A stretch of DNA of 51,880 bases. Origin: CAWUJT01 sp963922715. GTDB lineage: Bacteria; Pseudomonadota; Alphaproteobacteria; Rhodobacterales; Rhodobacteraceae. A program made the translations under genes and the position numbers. The notes beneath the pieces were generated by a model, which saw only the letters and a list, made by a program, of their open reading frames with translations, was not told the DNA's origin and made no database searches. Shown one piece after another: positions 18,598 through 26,035 of the stretch. The stretch's first letter is position 1; every line of letters starts with the position of its first letter. The DNA lies in contig CAWUJT010000007.1 in the NCBI GenBank assembly GCA_963922715.1, positions 1 to 51,880 on the forward strand. Reading direction: 5' to 3'.

Positions 18598-19791
18598 TTA
18601 AACTTCTGCAAGCGCCCTTAGGATATCGTCCACAAGGTCGTCTTGATCCTCAAGCCCGACAGATAAACGTACCAAACCGTCTGTGATACCCAGCTGTTGT
18701 TTTTGTGCGTCGGGCAGTTTTTGATGGGTTGTCGTCGCAGGATGTGTCGCAATGGATTTCGCATCACCGAGATTGTTTGAAATGATCACAATCTGTAGCG
18801 CGTTCAAAAACCGAAAAGCCGCCTCTTTGCCGCCTGTGAACTCAAAGGCCAACATCGTGCCACCATTGCACATTTGCTCTGTGCAAAGGACATGCTGTGG
18901 GTGGCTGTCCAATCCAGGGTAGATGACCTTGGCAAGACGCGGGTGGTCCACGATGGCCTTGGCAATCTGCAATGCTGTTTGCGATTGCGCTTTGACGCGC
19001 AAATCGAGTGTTTCAAGCCCCTTGAGCATGACCCAAGCGTTGAACGGTGACATCGCGCCGCCGGTATGCTTGAGATAAGGTTCAACAGTGTTGCGAATAA
19101 AATCTTCCGTGGCACAGATTACGCCACCCAAACAACGCCCCTGCCCATCGATATGTTTTGTGGTCGAATAGATGACAACATCGGCCCCGCAAAACACCGC
19201 GTTTGAAAAGGTTGGCGTTGTAAACACATTATCAACGATGGTCAGGGCACCGACGCCACGGGCAATCTCAGACACCGCAGCAATATCAACGAACTCAAGC
19301 GTGGGATTTGAGACGCTTTCAAAGAACACAACTTTCGTCTCTGCGCACACAGCGTTCTGCCAAGCCTGCACATCTGTGCCATCGACAAAATCGACCTGAA
19401 CACCAAAACGCGGCAGCAGCTCTTCCAAGATATAGAGACACGACCCAAAAAGCGAGCGCGCGGCCACAACGTGGTCCCCCACCTTGAAACACGACATCAA
19501 TGCCCCGTTGACCGCAGCCATGCCAGAGGCCGTTGCGAATGCCGCCTCTGTCTGTTCAAGACTGGCCATCCGATCTTCGAACATCGCAACAGTTGGGTTG
19601 CCATAGCGGGCATAGATGAACTCTTCACGCGGCGCCCCGGAAAATCGTGCTTCCGCTGCCTCGGCGCTGTCATAAACAAAGCCCTGAGTCAGAAACAATG
19701 CCTCAGAGACTTCGCCATATTGGCTACGCCTAATTCCAGAGTGTATGGCCCGCGTTTGGCGGCCCTGCTGCTGCAGTGTTTTATTCCCCAT
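18598..19791 (-). CDS. metZ: O-succinylhomoserine sulfhydrylase
   Basis: PLP enzyme that makes homocysteine directly from O-succinylhomoserine and sulfide in methionine synthesis. The start at 19791 gives 397 residues: MGNKTLQQQGRQTRAIHSG. The PLP lysine is about residue 212 in STTKHIDGQGR; other family motifs are YARYGNPTV, SGMAAVNGAL, ESVSNPTLE and SVGLEDQDDLVDD. AGAGGATGAC is the ribosome binding site. The frame is open 30 codons upstream, but that stretch is the SAM-II aptamer (separate entry), not protein. The metB/metC-type alternatives are less likely given the closer match to MetZ. Confidence 0.9.
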   Translation of the reverse strand: MGNKTLQQQGRQTRAIHSGIRRSQYGEVSEALFLTQGFVYDSAEAAEARFSGAPREEFIYARYGNPTVAMFEDRMASLEQTEAAFATASGMAAVNGALMSCFKVGDHVVAARSLFGSCLYILEELLPRFGVQVDFVDGTDVQAWQNAVCAETKVVFFESVSNPTLEFVDIAAVSEIARGVGALTIVDNVFTTPTFSNAVFCGADVVIYSTTKHIDGQGRCLGGVICATEDFIRNTVEPYLKHTGGAMSPFNAWVMLKGLETLDLRVKAQSQTALQIAKAIVDHPRLAKVIYPGLDSHPQHVLCTEQMCNGGTMLAFEFTGGKEAAFRFLNALQIVIISNNLGDAKSIATHPATTTHQKLPDAQKQQLGITDGLVRLSVGLEDQDDLVDDILRALAEV

Positions 19792-19796
19792 GTCAT

Positions 19797-19849
19797 CCTC
19801 TTTAGCGGTTTTGATCGTGAGGGCCGCAAGCCGGTCAAATCCCCTCAGC
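19797..19849 (-). promoter_or_regulatory. SAM-II riboswitch in the metZ leader
   Basis: Read on the minus strand, the leader contains stem P1 TGAGGG (19842-19847) paired with CCCTCA (19818-19823). The loop is GATTTGACCGGCTTGCGG, which holds the GATTTG and CCGGCTTGC blocks of the SAM-II consensus. The 3' element CCGCTAAAGAGG includes GCTAAA and merges into the metZ Shine-Dalgarno, so SAM binding should hide the ribosome site and lower MetZ when SAM is abundant. SAM-II aptamers upstream of metA/metX/metZ are well known in alphaproteobacteria. The exact pseudoknot pairs were not modelled. Confidence 0.82.
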
Positions 19850-19984
19850 ATAGCGGTAGCGTTGAACAACACAGCCGTCAACCGTCATAGAATTGAAGCA
19901 AAACCATAACAAAAGCATCACAGAATTGTCGTAGAGGCGTTGCCAGATGAGGATATTTCTAAAAATAAAAACGGAGGCTAAATC

Positions 19985-20884
19985 GTGGCGGTTTTGCGGC
20001 TCAATGCACATGGAGACGTGCCTTTGTGCGCGCGCCACAGTGAGCAGCCCTTAGAAGCTCTCCTCACTCACAGTTTACATAATCTGCCTGAAAAGGCCCC
20101 TGTTGTGTTTCTCACACATGGCTTGCGCTATTCCCCATGGCAGCAGGGGGTGGACCCACATGACCGTATTTTGTCAGCCCATCCCCAAAGACACCATTGG
20201 AAAGCCAAAGCGTGGCCGCGCAAACTCGGATTGGCCCCGGATCAAAACGGGCAAGGTTTGGCCATCGCGCTGGGGTGGCATGCACGCTCCAGCCTCTGGC
20301 AGGCGATTGGCAAAGCAGAGCAAGCGGGGCGTGCACTGGGGCGCGTTGCTGATCTTGTCACCGACCTTCGCCCGGATCTCAGGTTGGGGTTCGTCGGCCA
20401 TTCATTAGCAGGGCGCGTTGCTATGGAGGCTCTGTTTGCCGCGCGCCATGCCAATTTCAGACGTATACTTTTGCTGTCTCCGGCCGAACATCTGGAACGT
20501 GCTGCACGTGCCCTGGCGGCACCTGCGGCGCGAAACGTGGACGTTGTTTCTGTGCTGACCGCAGAAGACAAAATCTTCTCTCTTGGATTTGCGGCCGCAA
20601 CTGGGGCGCGCGCGATACTTGCGCATGGTGGGCCGCAATCGTCGAACTGGGTCGACCTACGGATATCAGAGCCTCATGTTGTTGATGCTTTAGCACAGCG
20701 AGGATTGCCACTTGCCCCTTGGCAGCGGTCCATCTGTCATTGGTCTGCTTATTTGCGGGCCGGTGTATGGCCCATCTATCGCCAATTCCTGATGACACCG
20801 GAAAAATTGCCCTTGTCTGCCTTGCGTGAAATTGCCACGAAACCAAAGGACACTTGCACCTTAGGCGAAATCGCGCAAGCCTAA
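19985..20884 (+). CDS. Alpha/beta hydrolase
   Basis: Probable serine hydrolase of unknown substrate, 299 residues. It starts at GTG with GGAGG ten bases upstream. The family signs are LTHGLRYSPW (oxyanion-hole HG around 45-46) and GFVGHSLAGR with the nucleophile serine at 140; the Asp and His of the triad are probably in the C-terminal third (AEDKIF, and the HVVD region). No signal peptide is visible, so it is likely cytosolic. It is divergent from metZ and 23 bases upstream of the GST gene, with which it may form a transcription unit. Esterase, lipase or a protein-modifying role cannot be told apart. Confidence 0.72.
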   Translation: MAVLRLNAHGDVPLCARHSEQPLEALLTHSLHNLPEKAPVVFLTHGLRYSPWQQGVDPHDRILSAHPQRHHWKAKAWPRKLGLAPDQNGQGLAIALGWHARSSLWQAIGKAEQAGRALGRVADLVTDLRPDLRLGFVGHSLAGRVAMEALFAARHANFRRILLLSPAEHLERAARALAAPAARNVDVVSVLTAEDKIFSLGFAAATGARAILAHGGPQSSNWVDLRISEPHVVDALAQRGLPLAPWQRSICHWSAYLRAGVWPIYRQFLMTPEKLPLSALREIATKPKDTCTLGEIAQA

Positions 20885-20907
20885 GGCATATCTTTCAAGG
20901 AGCTGTC

Positions 20908-21609
20908 ATGTCGATTGATCTGTATTACTGGCCCACACCGAATGGGTGGAAAATCTCCATCGCGCTGGAAGAAATGGGGCTGCCTTACACGCTCCAGCTT
21001 GTGAACATCGGGGCAGGCGAACAATTCGAGCCTACGTTTCTCAAAATCTCTCCGAACAATCGGATGCCTGCCATCATCGACGCCGATGGCCCTGATGGCG
21101 CCCCAATTTCGATTTTTGAGTCAGGGGCGATTTTGCTCTATCTTGCGCGTAAAACAGGCCAGTTTTATGGCACAACCGAACGCGACCGCAGTGGTGTTGA
21201 GCAGTGGTTGATGTGGCAAATGGGCGGCTTGGGTCCGATGGCAGGGCAGGCCCATCACTTTTTGAAATATGCCCCGTCTATGGATCCGCCGCAGGATTTG
21301 CCCTATGCCAAAGATCGTTATCGCAATGAGACGGGGCGGCTTTATCGTGTGCTCGACACACAACTTGGCAAGACCGAATATGTCGCGGGCGATTTCTTCT
21401 CAATCGCGGATATGGCGATTTGGCCGTGGGCCTCTTTGTGGGAAGGGCAGCAGCAAACCTTGGAAGATAAGCCAAACATGGCACGTTGGCTTGATCTTGT
21501 TGGTGCACGTCCCGCCGTGCAAAAAGGACGCTATCTGGCAGCCGGACAACGCAGCGATCTACAGACTGACAGAAAAGCGCAGGAACTGCTGTTCAAACCC
21601 CGCACCTGA
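20908..21609 (+). CDS. yfcG: YfcG-like glutathione S-transferase
   Basis: GST-fold protein of the Nu/Ure2-like class; E. coli YfcG is a disulfide-bond oxidoreductase using glutathione. The start at 20908 has AAGGAG upstream and gives 233 residues. The N-terminus YYWPTPNGWKISIALEEMGL matches the class; SPNNRMPAI, FESGAILLYLA, and WLMWQMGGLGPMAGQ follow, and the C-terminal domain has FSIADMAIWPW. No active cysteine is expected in this class. It follows the alpha/beta hydrolase by 23 bases. Naming is by family resemblance. Confidence 0.85.
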   Translation: MSIDLYYWPTPNGWKISIALEEMGLPYTLQLVNIGAGEQFEPTFLKISPNNRMPAIIDADGPDGAPISIFESGAILLYLARKTGQFYGTTERDRSGVEQWLMWQMGGLGPMAGQAHHFLKYAPSMDPPQDLPYAKDRYRNETGRLYRVLDTQLGKTEYVAGDFFSIADMAIWPWASLWEGQQQTLEDKPNMARWLDLVGARPAVQKGRYLAAGQRSDLQTDRKAQELLFKPRT

Positions 21610-21701
21610 AGGCGATAGTAATCGATGTAAGGGCATCAGACTCGTACTTTTGTGCTGAGATATCTATTTCCATGTATAAGACCAAAATAACGGAGGACAA
21701 C

Positions 21702-21794
21702 ATGTCAGCGAAAGGATTGCAAACGATTGCGTTTCTTGCGCTCGCCTTTTTGGTGTTCATGGCCTCTATTGGTGCGCTTGACGGGAGGTTTTGA
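21702..21794 (+). CDS. 30-residue single-span membrane peptide
   Basis: Too small for usual gene calling, but well supported: CGGAGGAC is a strong Shine-Dalgarno six bases before the ATG, and the stop is followed after three bases by the start of the next gene, whose own ribosome site (GGGAGG) lies inside this ORF. The product MSAKGLQTIAFLALAFLVFM is mostly one hydrophobic helix, with a short tail ASIGALDGRF. It may be a membrane micropeptide that assembles with the XpaC-like protein, or a leader that couples translation. It resembles no family I can name. Confidence 0.65.
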   Translation: MSAKGLQTIAFLALAFLVFMASIGALDGRF

Positions 21795-21797
21795 GCA

Positions 21798-22694
21798 GTG
21801 GCGCAACGTTTCGGTGGAAACTATAGTCCAACGGCGACCAAGCGCAGGGTTGGAGGATCAAATCGACCGCGCCCCGTAAGGCGGTATAAATCGCGCACCA
21901 GGTTTCTGTTTCTCCTCACCCTTCCGCTAGTTTTTCTCGCACTCACAAAACCGGCCGTTGATATGGCTGTAGATATGGCAGCAGTGGCCATGCTTTTGTT
22001 GGGATTTTGGCTCACACAAGAAGGGCTGAAAGCCGAAGCCGCTTGGGCGGAGCGGACAATTGCGCGCCGCCCCGCCTTACCACGTAAATTACTTGGCAGT
22101 CTGCTGGTCGGATGCGGTATAAGCTTGGCCGCCATGGAGGGGCTGAGCGGTCTTCCCGCAGTTGTTCTTTATGGTGTTGTGGCGGGGGGCTTGCATCTTT
22201 TTGCCTTCGGCTTTGATCCGATGAAAGACAAGGGCATGGACGGCGTCGATACATTTCAAACTGATCGCGTGGCACGCGCGCTTGAGAAAGCCGAAGCCTA
22301 CCTGTCTGAGATTGAAGGGGCCGCAAAACGTGCCAACGATCGCGGTGTCACCAACCGTGTGAATGATTTCATAGCCACAGCACGCACGATGTTTCGCACG
22401 ATTGAAGATGATCCGCGCGATCTGTCAGCGGCACGAAAATTTCTTGGCATTTACTTACAGGCCGCGCGCGATGCCACGGTGAAATTCGCTGATATTTATG
22501 TATCAAATCAAGATCAGACCGCAAAGGCGGATTACTTCGCTCTTTTGGATGATTTAGAAGCCAGTTTTGAAGTAAAACGTGAAAAACTTCTGGAAACAGA
22601 CCGCAATGATCTTGATATAGAGATTGAAGTTTTACGCGACCGTCTCAAAAGGGATGGTCTGTTGGTCAACGAACAAGGCGATGGGAATTTATAA
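21798..22694 (+). CDS. XpaC-like membrane protein (PF10112-type)
   Basis: Membrane protein related to Bacillus XpaC, a family annotated 'bromochloroindolyl phosphate hydrolysis protein' although its enzymatic role is doubtful. The 298 residues start at GTG. A basic N-terminus is followed by four hydrophobic segments (about 35-50, 53-74, 98-113, 117-138) and a cytosolic helical domain (about 155-290) rich in Glu, Asp, Lys and Arg, likely coiled coil. It overlaps the TelA-like gene by one base (TAATG). The xpaC/telA pairing also occurs in Bacillus as xpaC-yaaN, which supports a joint role in membrane stress or toxic-anion tolerance. Confidence 0.75.
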   Translation: MAQRFGGNYSPTATKRRVGGSNRPRPVRRYKSRTRFLFLLTLPLVFLALTKPAVDMAVDMAAVAMLLLGFWLTQEGLKAEAAWAERTIARRPALPRKLLGSLLVGCGISLAAMEGLSGLPAVVLYGVVAGGLHLFAFGFDPMKDKGMDGVDTFQTDRVARALEKAEAYLSEIEGAAKRANDRGVTNRVNDFIATARTMFRTIEDDPRDLSAARKFLGIYLQAARDATVKFADIYVSNQDQTAKADYFALLDDLEASFEVKREKLLETDRNDLDIEIEVLRDRLKRDGLLVNEQGDGNL

Positions 22695-23884
22695 TGAAAC
22701 AACAAACACAAGAAGCGGCAACGCAACTTCTCAAAGACATTGAAGCCACAGTTGCGACAACACTGTCAGAACCGGGAACCGCTTTGGTCCCCTTGGAACA
22801 GGCCGAACCGCCGGTTGCCGAAGCCATCCGCAAACGAATGGATGAGGTCGATGTGACCGACACAAATTCCATCGTGGCCTTTGGTTCAAGCGCGCAGGTC
22901 GAGCTGCAAGAGATAAGCCAAGCCATGCTTGCAGATGTAAAAAACAAGGATGTTGGCCCTGCGGGCGACAGCTTACGCGACATGGTGACAACGATCCGCG
23001 GATTCTCTGTGTCAGAGCTGGACGTGCGCCGCGAAAAGTCCTGGTGGGAGCGTTTAACAGGGAAAGCGGCCCCTTTTGCAAATTTTCTGGCCCGTTACGA
23101 GGGTGTACAAGGGCAAATTGACAAAATCACGGATACTTTGGAACAACATGAACAAACATTGTTGAAAGATATTAAAAGCCTTGATCTTCTTTATGAAAAG
23201 ACCCTGAACTTTTATGAAGAGCTTGGTCTTTACATTACCGCTGGTGAGGAAAAAATCGCAGAACTCGATACAAGGATCATCCCCGCCAAAGAGGCCGAGG
23301 TTGAGGCCGCACCAGAGGATGAGAAAATCCTGAAGGCGCAAGAATTGCGCGATCTACGGGCGGCCCGCGATGATCTGGAACGCCGGGTACATGATCTGAA
23401 ACTGACCCGTCAGGTCACAATGCAATCATTGCCATCGATCCGCCTGGTTCAAGAAAACGACAAATCGCTTGTGACGAAAATCAACTCTACGCTCGTCAAT
23501 ACAGTGCCCCTGTGGGAAACACAGCTGGCCCAAGCCGTGACCATTCAACGTTCCAAAGAAGCTGCGGAAGCTGTCCGCGATGCAAACGATCTGACCAATG
23601 AGCTTTTGACGGCGAATGCAGCAAACCTGCGTCACGCCAACAAAGTCGTGCGCGAAGAGATGGAACGCGGTGTGTTTGACATTGACGCTGTGAAGAAGGC
23701 GAATGAGGATTTGATTGCAACGATCAATGAATCCTTGCAAATCGCGGACGAAGGCAAGGCGCGCCGCGCCACAGCCGAAGTGGAACTGCAAAAAATGGAA
23801 GGGGAACTCCGCGATACGCTGGCATCTGCAAAAGCGCGTAAGGATGGCGTTGGTGATACAGCAGCAACATCCGTACCGACCTAA
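22694..23884 (+). CDS. telA: TelA/YaaN family toxic-anion resistance protein
   Basis: Cytosolic coiled-coil protein of the TelA family (PF05816), linked to tellurite and envelope-stress tolerance; mechanism unknown. The 396 residues are nearly all helical, with family segments such as FANFLARYEGVQGQIDKI, LDLLYEKTLNFYEELGLYI, ELRDLRAARDDLERRVHDL and SIRLVQENDKSLVTKI, and a C-terminal half of long heptad-like repeats. Length is normal. The ATG shares a base with the previous stop; the DUF2927 gene follows after 9 bases. Probably works with the XpaC-like protein at the membrane (inference from pairing). Confidence 0.88.
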   Translation: MKQQTQEAATQLLKDIEATVATTLSEPGTALVPLEQAEPPVAEAIRKRMDEVDVTDTNSIVAFGSSAQVELQEISQAMLADVKNKDVGPAGDSLRDMVTTIRGFSVSELDVRREKSWWERLTGKAAPFANFLARYEGVQGQIDKITDTLEQHEQTLLKDIKSLDLLYEKTLNFYEELGLYITAGEEKIAELDTRIIPAKEAEVEAAPEDEKILKAQELRDLRAARDDLERRVHDLKLTRQVTMQSLPSIRLVQENDKSLVTKINSTLVNTVPLWETQLAQAVTIQRSKEAAEAVRDANDLTNELLTANAANLRHANKVVREEMERGVFDIDAVKKANEDLIATINESLQIADEGKARRATAEVELQKMEGELRDTLASAKARKDGVGDTAATSVPT

Positions 23885-23893
23885 AGGCGCGTC

Positions 23894-24850
23894 TTGCAAG
23901 CTATTAAATCAATATTGTCATGGTCGAGGCTGATTTTATTGGCGTCCTTCATTTTGTTGGGCTGTAGCGAAAAAAATCCGCAAGAAACGCCCGCTGAACC
24001 ACCGGCAGAAGAAACGTCTGAGGTTTACCAACCATCCGCAGAAAGCCTAGCGGCCGCGAGATACTACCGGAGGCTTGAAAGCTCTTTGCTTGCTAAGGGC
24101 TTGCTCAGGACAGATGGGGGGGGCATCGACACCCAGTTCACAATAGAAGATCTCAATCGGGATTTCGAACGCATTACGTTTTTTAGTGAATACCAAAACA
24201 ACGGTGGCCGTTTTATCGCAAATGAGACAGCTTCGAACCTGCGGCGTTGGAGAGATCCCATCCGGCTGAAACTTCACTTTGGCGCCTCTGCACCGGAAAC
24301 GATGCAACAAGAGGACAGTACATTTGTTGAGCGGTATGTGGCGCGATTGTCGCGCCTGACAGGCCATGATATTGAACTGGTTAAGCGCACAGAGCGGGCA
24401 AATTTCCATGTTTTCGTCGTTTCCATGGACGAGCAACGCGAACTAGACACTATTCTTGCTGACATGAACCTTGGACTTTCAGACGCAACAATACGCGATT
24501 TCACAACACAGGGTCGGTCGAGCTATTGTTTCGTTTATGCTTCATCCGTGCACAGTGTCCCAAGCGTTCATAAACTTGCCGTCGCTTTGGTGCGCACAGA
24601 ACATCCAGATCTGATGCGTCAAGCGTGCTATCATGAAGAGATTGCCCAGGGCTTAGGTCTTGCAAATGATAGTCCAGAGGCCAGGCCTTCAATCTTTAAC
24701 GATGACGAAGAGTTTGCCTTTCTCACGGAACATGATGAGTTTCTTTTGACCATGCTCTACGATGAACGATTACAGCCCGGTATGTCAGCAGAGCTTGCGC
24801 GCCCGATTTTTTCTGTCATTGCAGAAGAGCTTATGAATTCTCAAAGTTAA
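23894..24850 (+). CDS. DUF2927 lipoprotein
   Basis: Predicted lipoprotein of the DUF2927 family, 318 residues from a TTG start nine bases after telA (AAAGG upstream; no in-frame ATG fits the signal peptide). The signal segment LILLASFILLGC puts the lipidated Cys at about 24, followed by a Pro/Glu-rich linker. The C-terminal half has CYHEEIAQGLGLANDS (residues about 245-260) and DEFLLTMLYDERLQPGM, which recall the HExxHxxGxxH/LYDPRI layout of zinc metallopeptidases. The second histidine is replaced by Gln, so catalysis is uncertain. Probably in the periplasm, as the outer arm of this operon's products. Confidence 0.8.
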   Translation: MQAIKSILSWSRLILLASFILLGCSEKNPQETPAEPPAEETSEVYQPSAESLAAARYYRRLESSLLAKGLLRTDGGGIDTQFTIEDLNRDFERITFFSEYQNNGGRFIANETASNLRRWRDPIRLKLHFGASAPETMQQEDSTFVERYVARLSRLTGHDIELVKRTERANFHVFVVSMDEQRELDTILADMNLGLSDATIRDFTTQGRSSYCFVYASSVHSVPSVHKLAVALVRTEHPDLMRQACYHEEIAQGLGLANDSPEARPSIFNDDEEFAFLTEHDEFLLTMLYDERLQPGMSAELARPIFSVIAEELMNSQS

Positions 24851-24868
24851 CCCCGAAAGGAGGCCCCC

Positions 24869-25999
24869 TTGCCGATCTTCGACTTTCTCTCCGGCCAGTT
24901 CATTGATGTCATTGAATGGACGGACGATACCCGCGATACAATGGTCTGGCGGTTCGAGCGCCATGGTCACGAAATCAAATACGGCGCAAAATTGACAGTG
25001 CGCGAGGGGCAAGCAGCTGTGTTTGTCCACGAAGGACAATTGGCCGATGTGTTTACCCCTGGGCTTTACATGCTTGAGACAAATAACATGCCGATCATGA
25101 CCTCTTTGCAACACTGGGATCATGGCTTTAAGTCTCCGTTCAAATCTGAGATTTATTTTGTCTCCCGCAATCGATTTACGGATCTGAAATGGGGCACCAA
25201 AAACCCCATCACCCTACGCGATCCAGAATTTGGCCCGGTGCGGTTGCGGGCCTTTGGAACCTATACGGTCAAGGTGGCCGATCCTGCGAAATTTCTGACC
25301 GAGATCGTGGGCACCGATGGCGAATTCACGACCGATGAAGTAAGCTTTCAGATCCGCAACATTATCGTACAAGAAACCTCTCGTGCTTTGGCGGGAAGTC
25401 AAATCCCCGTTCTCGATATGGCTGCGAACACAGGCGACTTGGGCAAACTGATCGCAACGCAAATCAGCCAAACGATCAGCGATTATGGGCTCACCTTGCC
25501 GGAACTCTACATCGAAAACGTCTCACTGCCTCCGGCGGTTGAAGAAGCCCTTGATAAGCGGACTTCCATGGGGGTTTTGGGCGATTTGGGCAAGTATCAA
25601 CAGTATGCCATGGCCGAGGCGCTGCAAGACAGCGCCACCACATCAAATTCTGGACTGGGTGCCGGCTTGGGCATGGGGATGGGCATGGGTATGGCACAGC
25701 AAATGGCCAATACCGCACAACCTGGCCCTTGGGGTGCGCGGCCGGCCCCCGCCGCCGCTGCTGCAGCGGTCCCACCGCCACCACCTCCGGTGGAGCATGT
25801 TTGGCATATTGCGAAAGACGGGGCGACAGAGGGGCCATTTTCCAAAGCGCGTTTGGGCCGCATGGTTACAGAAGGCAAACTCACCCGAGAGACTTTTGTC
25901 TGGACGCAAGGACAAGATGGGTGGCAAAAAGCAGAGGATATTATAGAACTTGCCCAGTTGTTTACAGTGCTGCCCCCTCCCCCGCCTCCCGGGGCGTAG
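24869..25999 (+). CDS. SPFH-domain protein with C-terminal GYF-like domain
   Basis: The 376-residue protein starts at TTG with a strong GAAAGGAGG. Residues 1-235 are an SPFH/Band-7 domain of the YdjI ('virion core protein') type: YGAKLTVREGQAAVFVHEG, FTPGLYMLET, FGTYTVKV, and LPELYIENVSLPPAVEEALDKR. A Gly/Met tract (GLGAGLGMGMGMGM) and Ala/Pro runs link to a GYF_2-like domain (about 305-360: VWHIAKDGATEGPFS, with WTQGQDGWQKAEDI), and the protein ends in a proline run. GYF domains bind proline-rich peptides, so the two Pro tracts could be ligands in cis or between subunits. Likely a membrane-associated scaffold. Confidence 0.85.
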   Translation: MPIFDFLSGQFIDVIEWTDDTRDTMVWRFERHGHEIKYGAKLTVREGQAAVFVHEGQLADVFTPGLYMLETNNMPIMTSLQHWDHGFKSPFKSEIYFVSRNRFTDLKWGTKNPITLRDPEFGPVRLRAFGTYTVKVADPAKFLTEIVGTDGEFTTDEVSFQIRNIIVQETSRALAGSQIPVLDMAANTGDLGKLIATQISQTISDYGLTLPELYIENVSLPPAVEEALDKRTSMGVLGDLGKYQQYAMAEALQDSATTSNSGLGAGLGMGMGMGMAQQMANTAQPGPWGARPAPAAAAAAVPPPPPPVEHVWHIAKDGATEGPFSKARLGRMVTEGKLTRETFVWTQGQDGWQKAEDIIELAQLFTVLPPPPPPGA

Positions 26000-26035
26000 A
26001 CCCATGTGCGATCACCGCAACTGGCTGAAACATCT

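Noticed and set aside
19835..20038. 67-codon minus-strand ORF upstream of metZ
   Set aside because: It overlaps the riboswitch leader and the divergent hydrolase start, with no ribosome site or homology.
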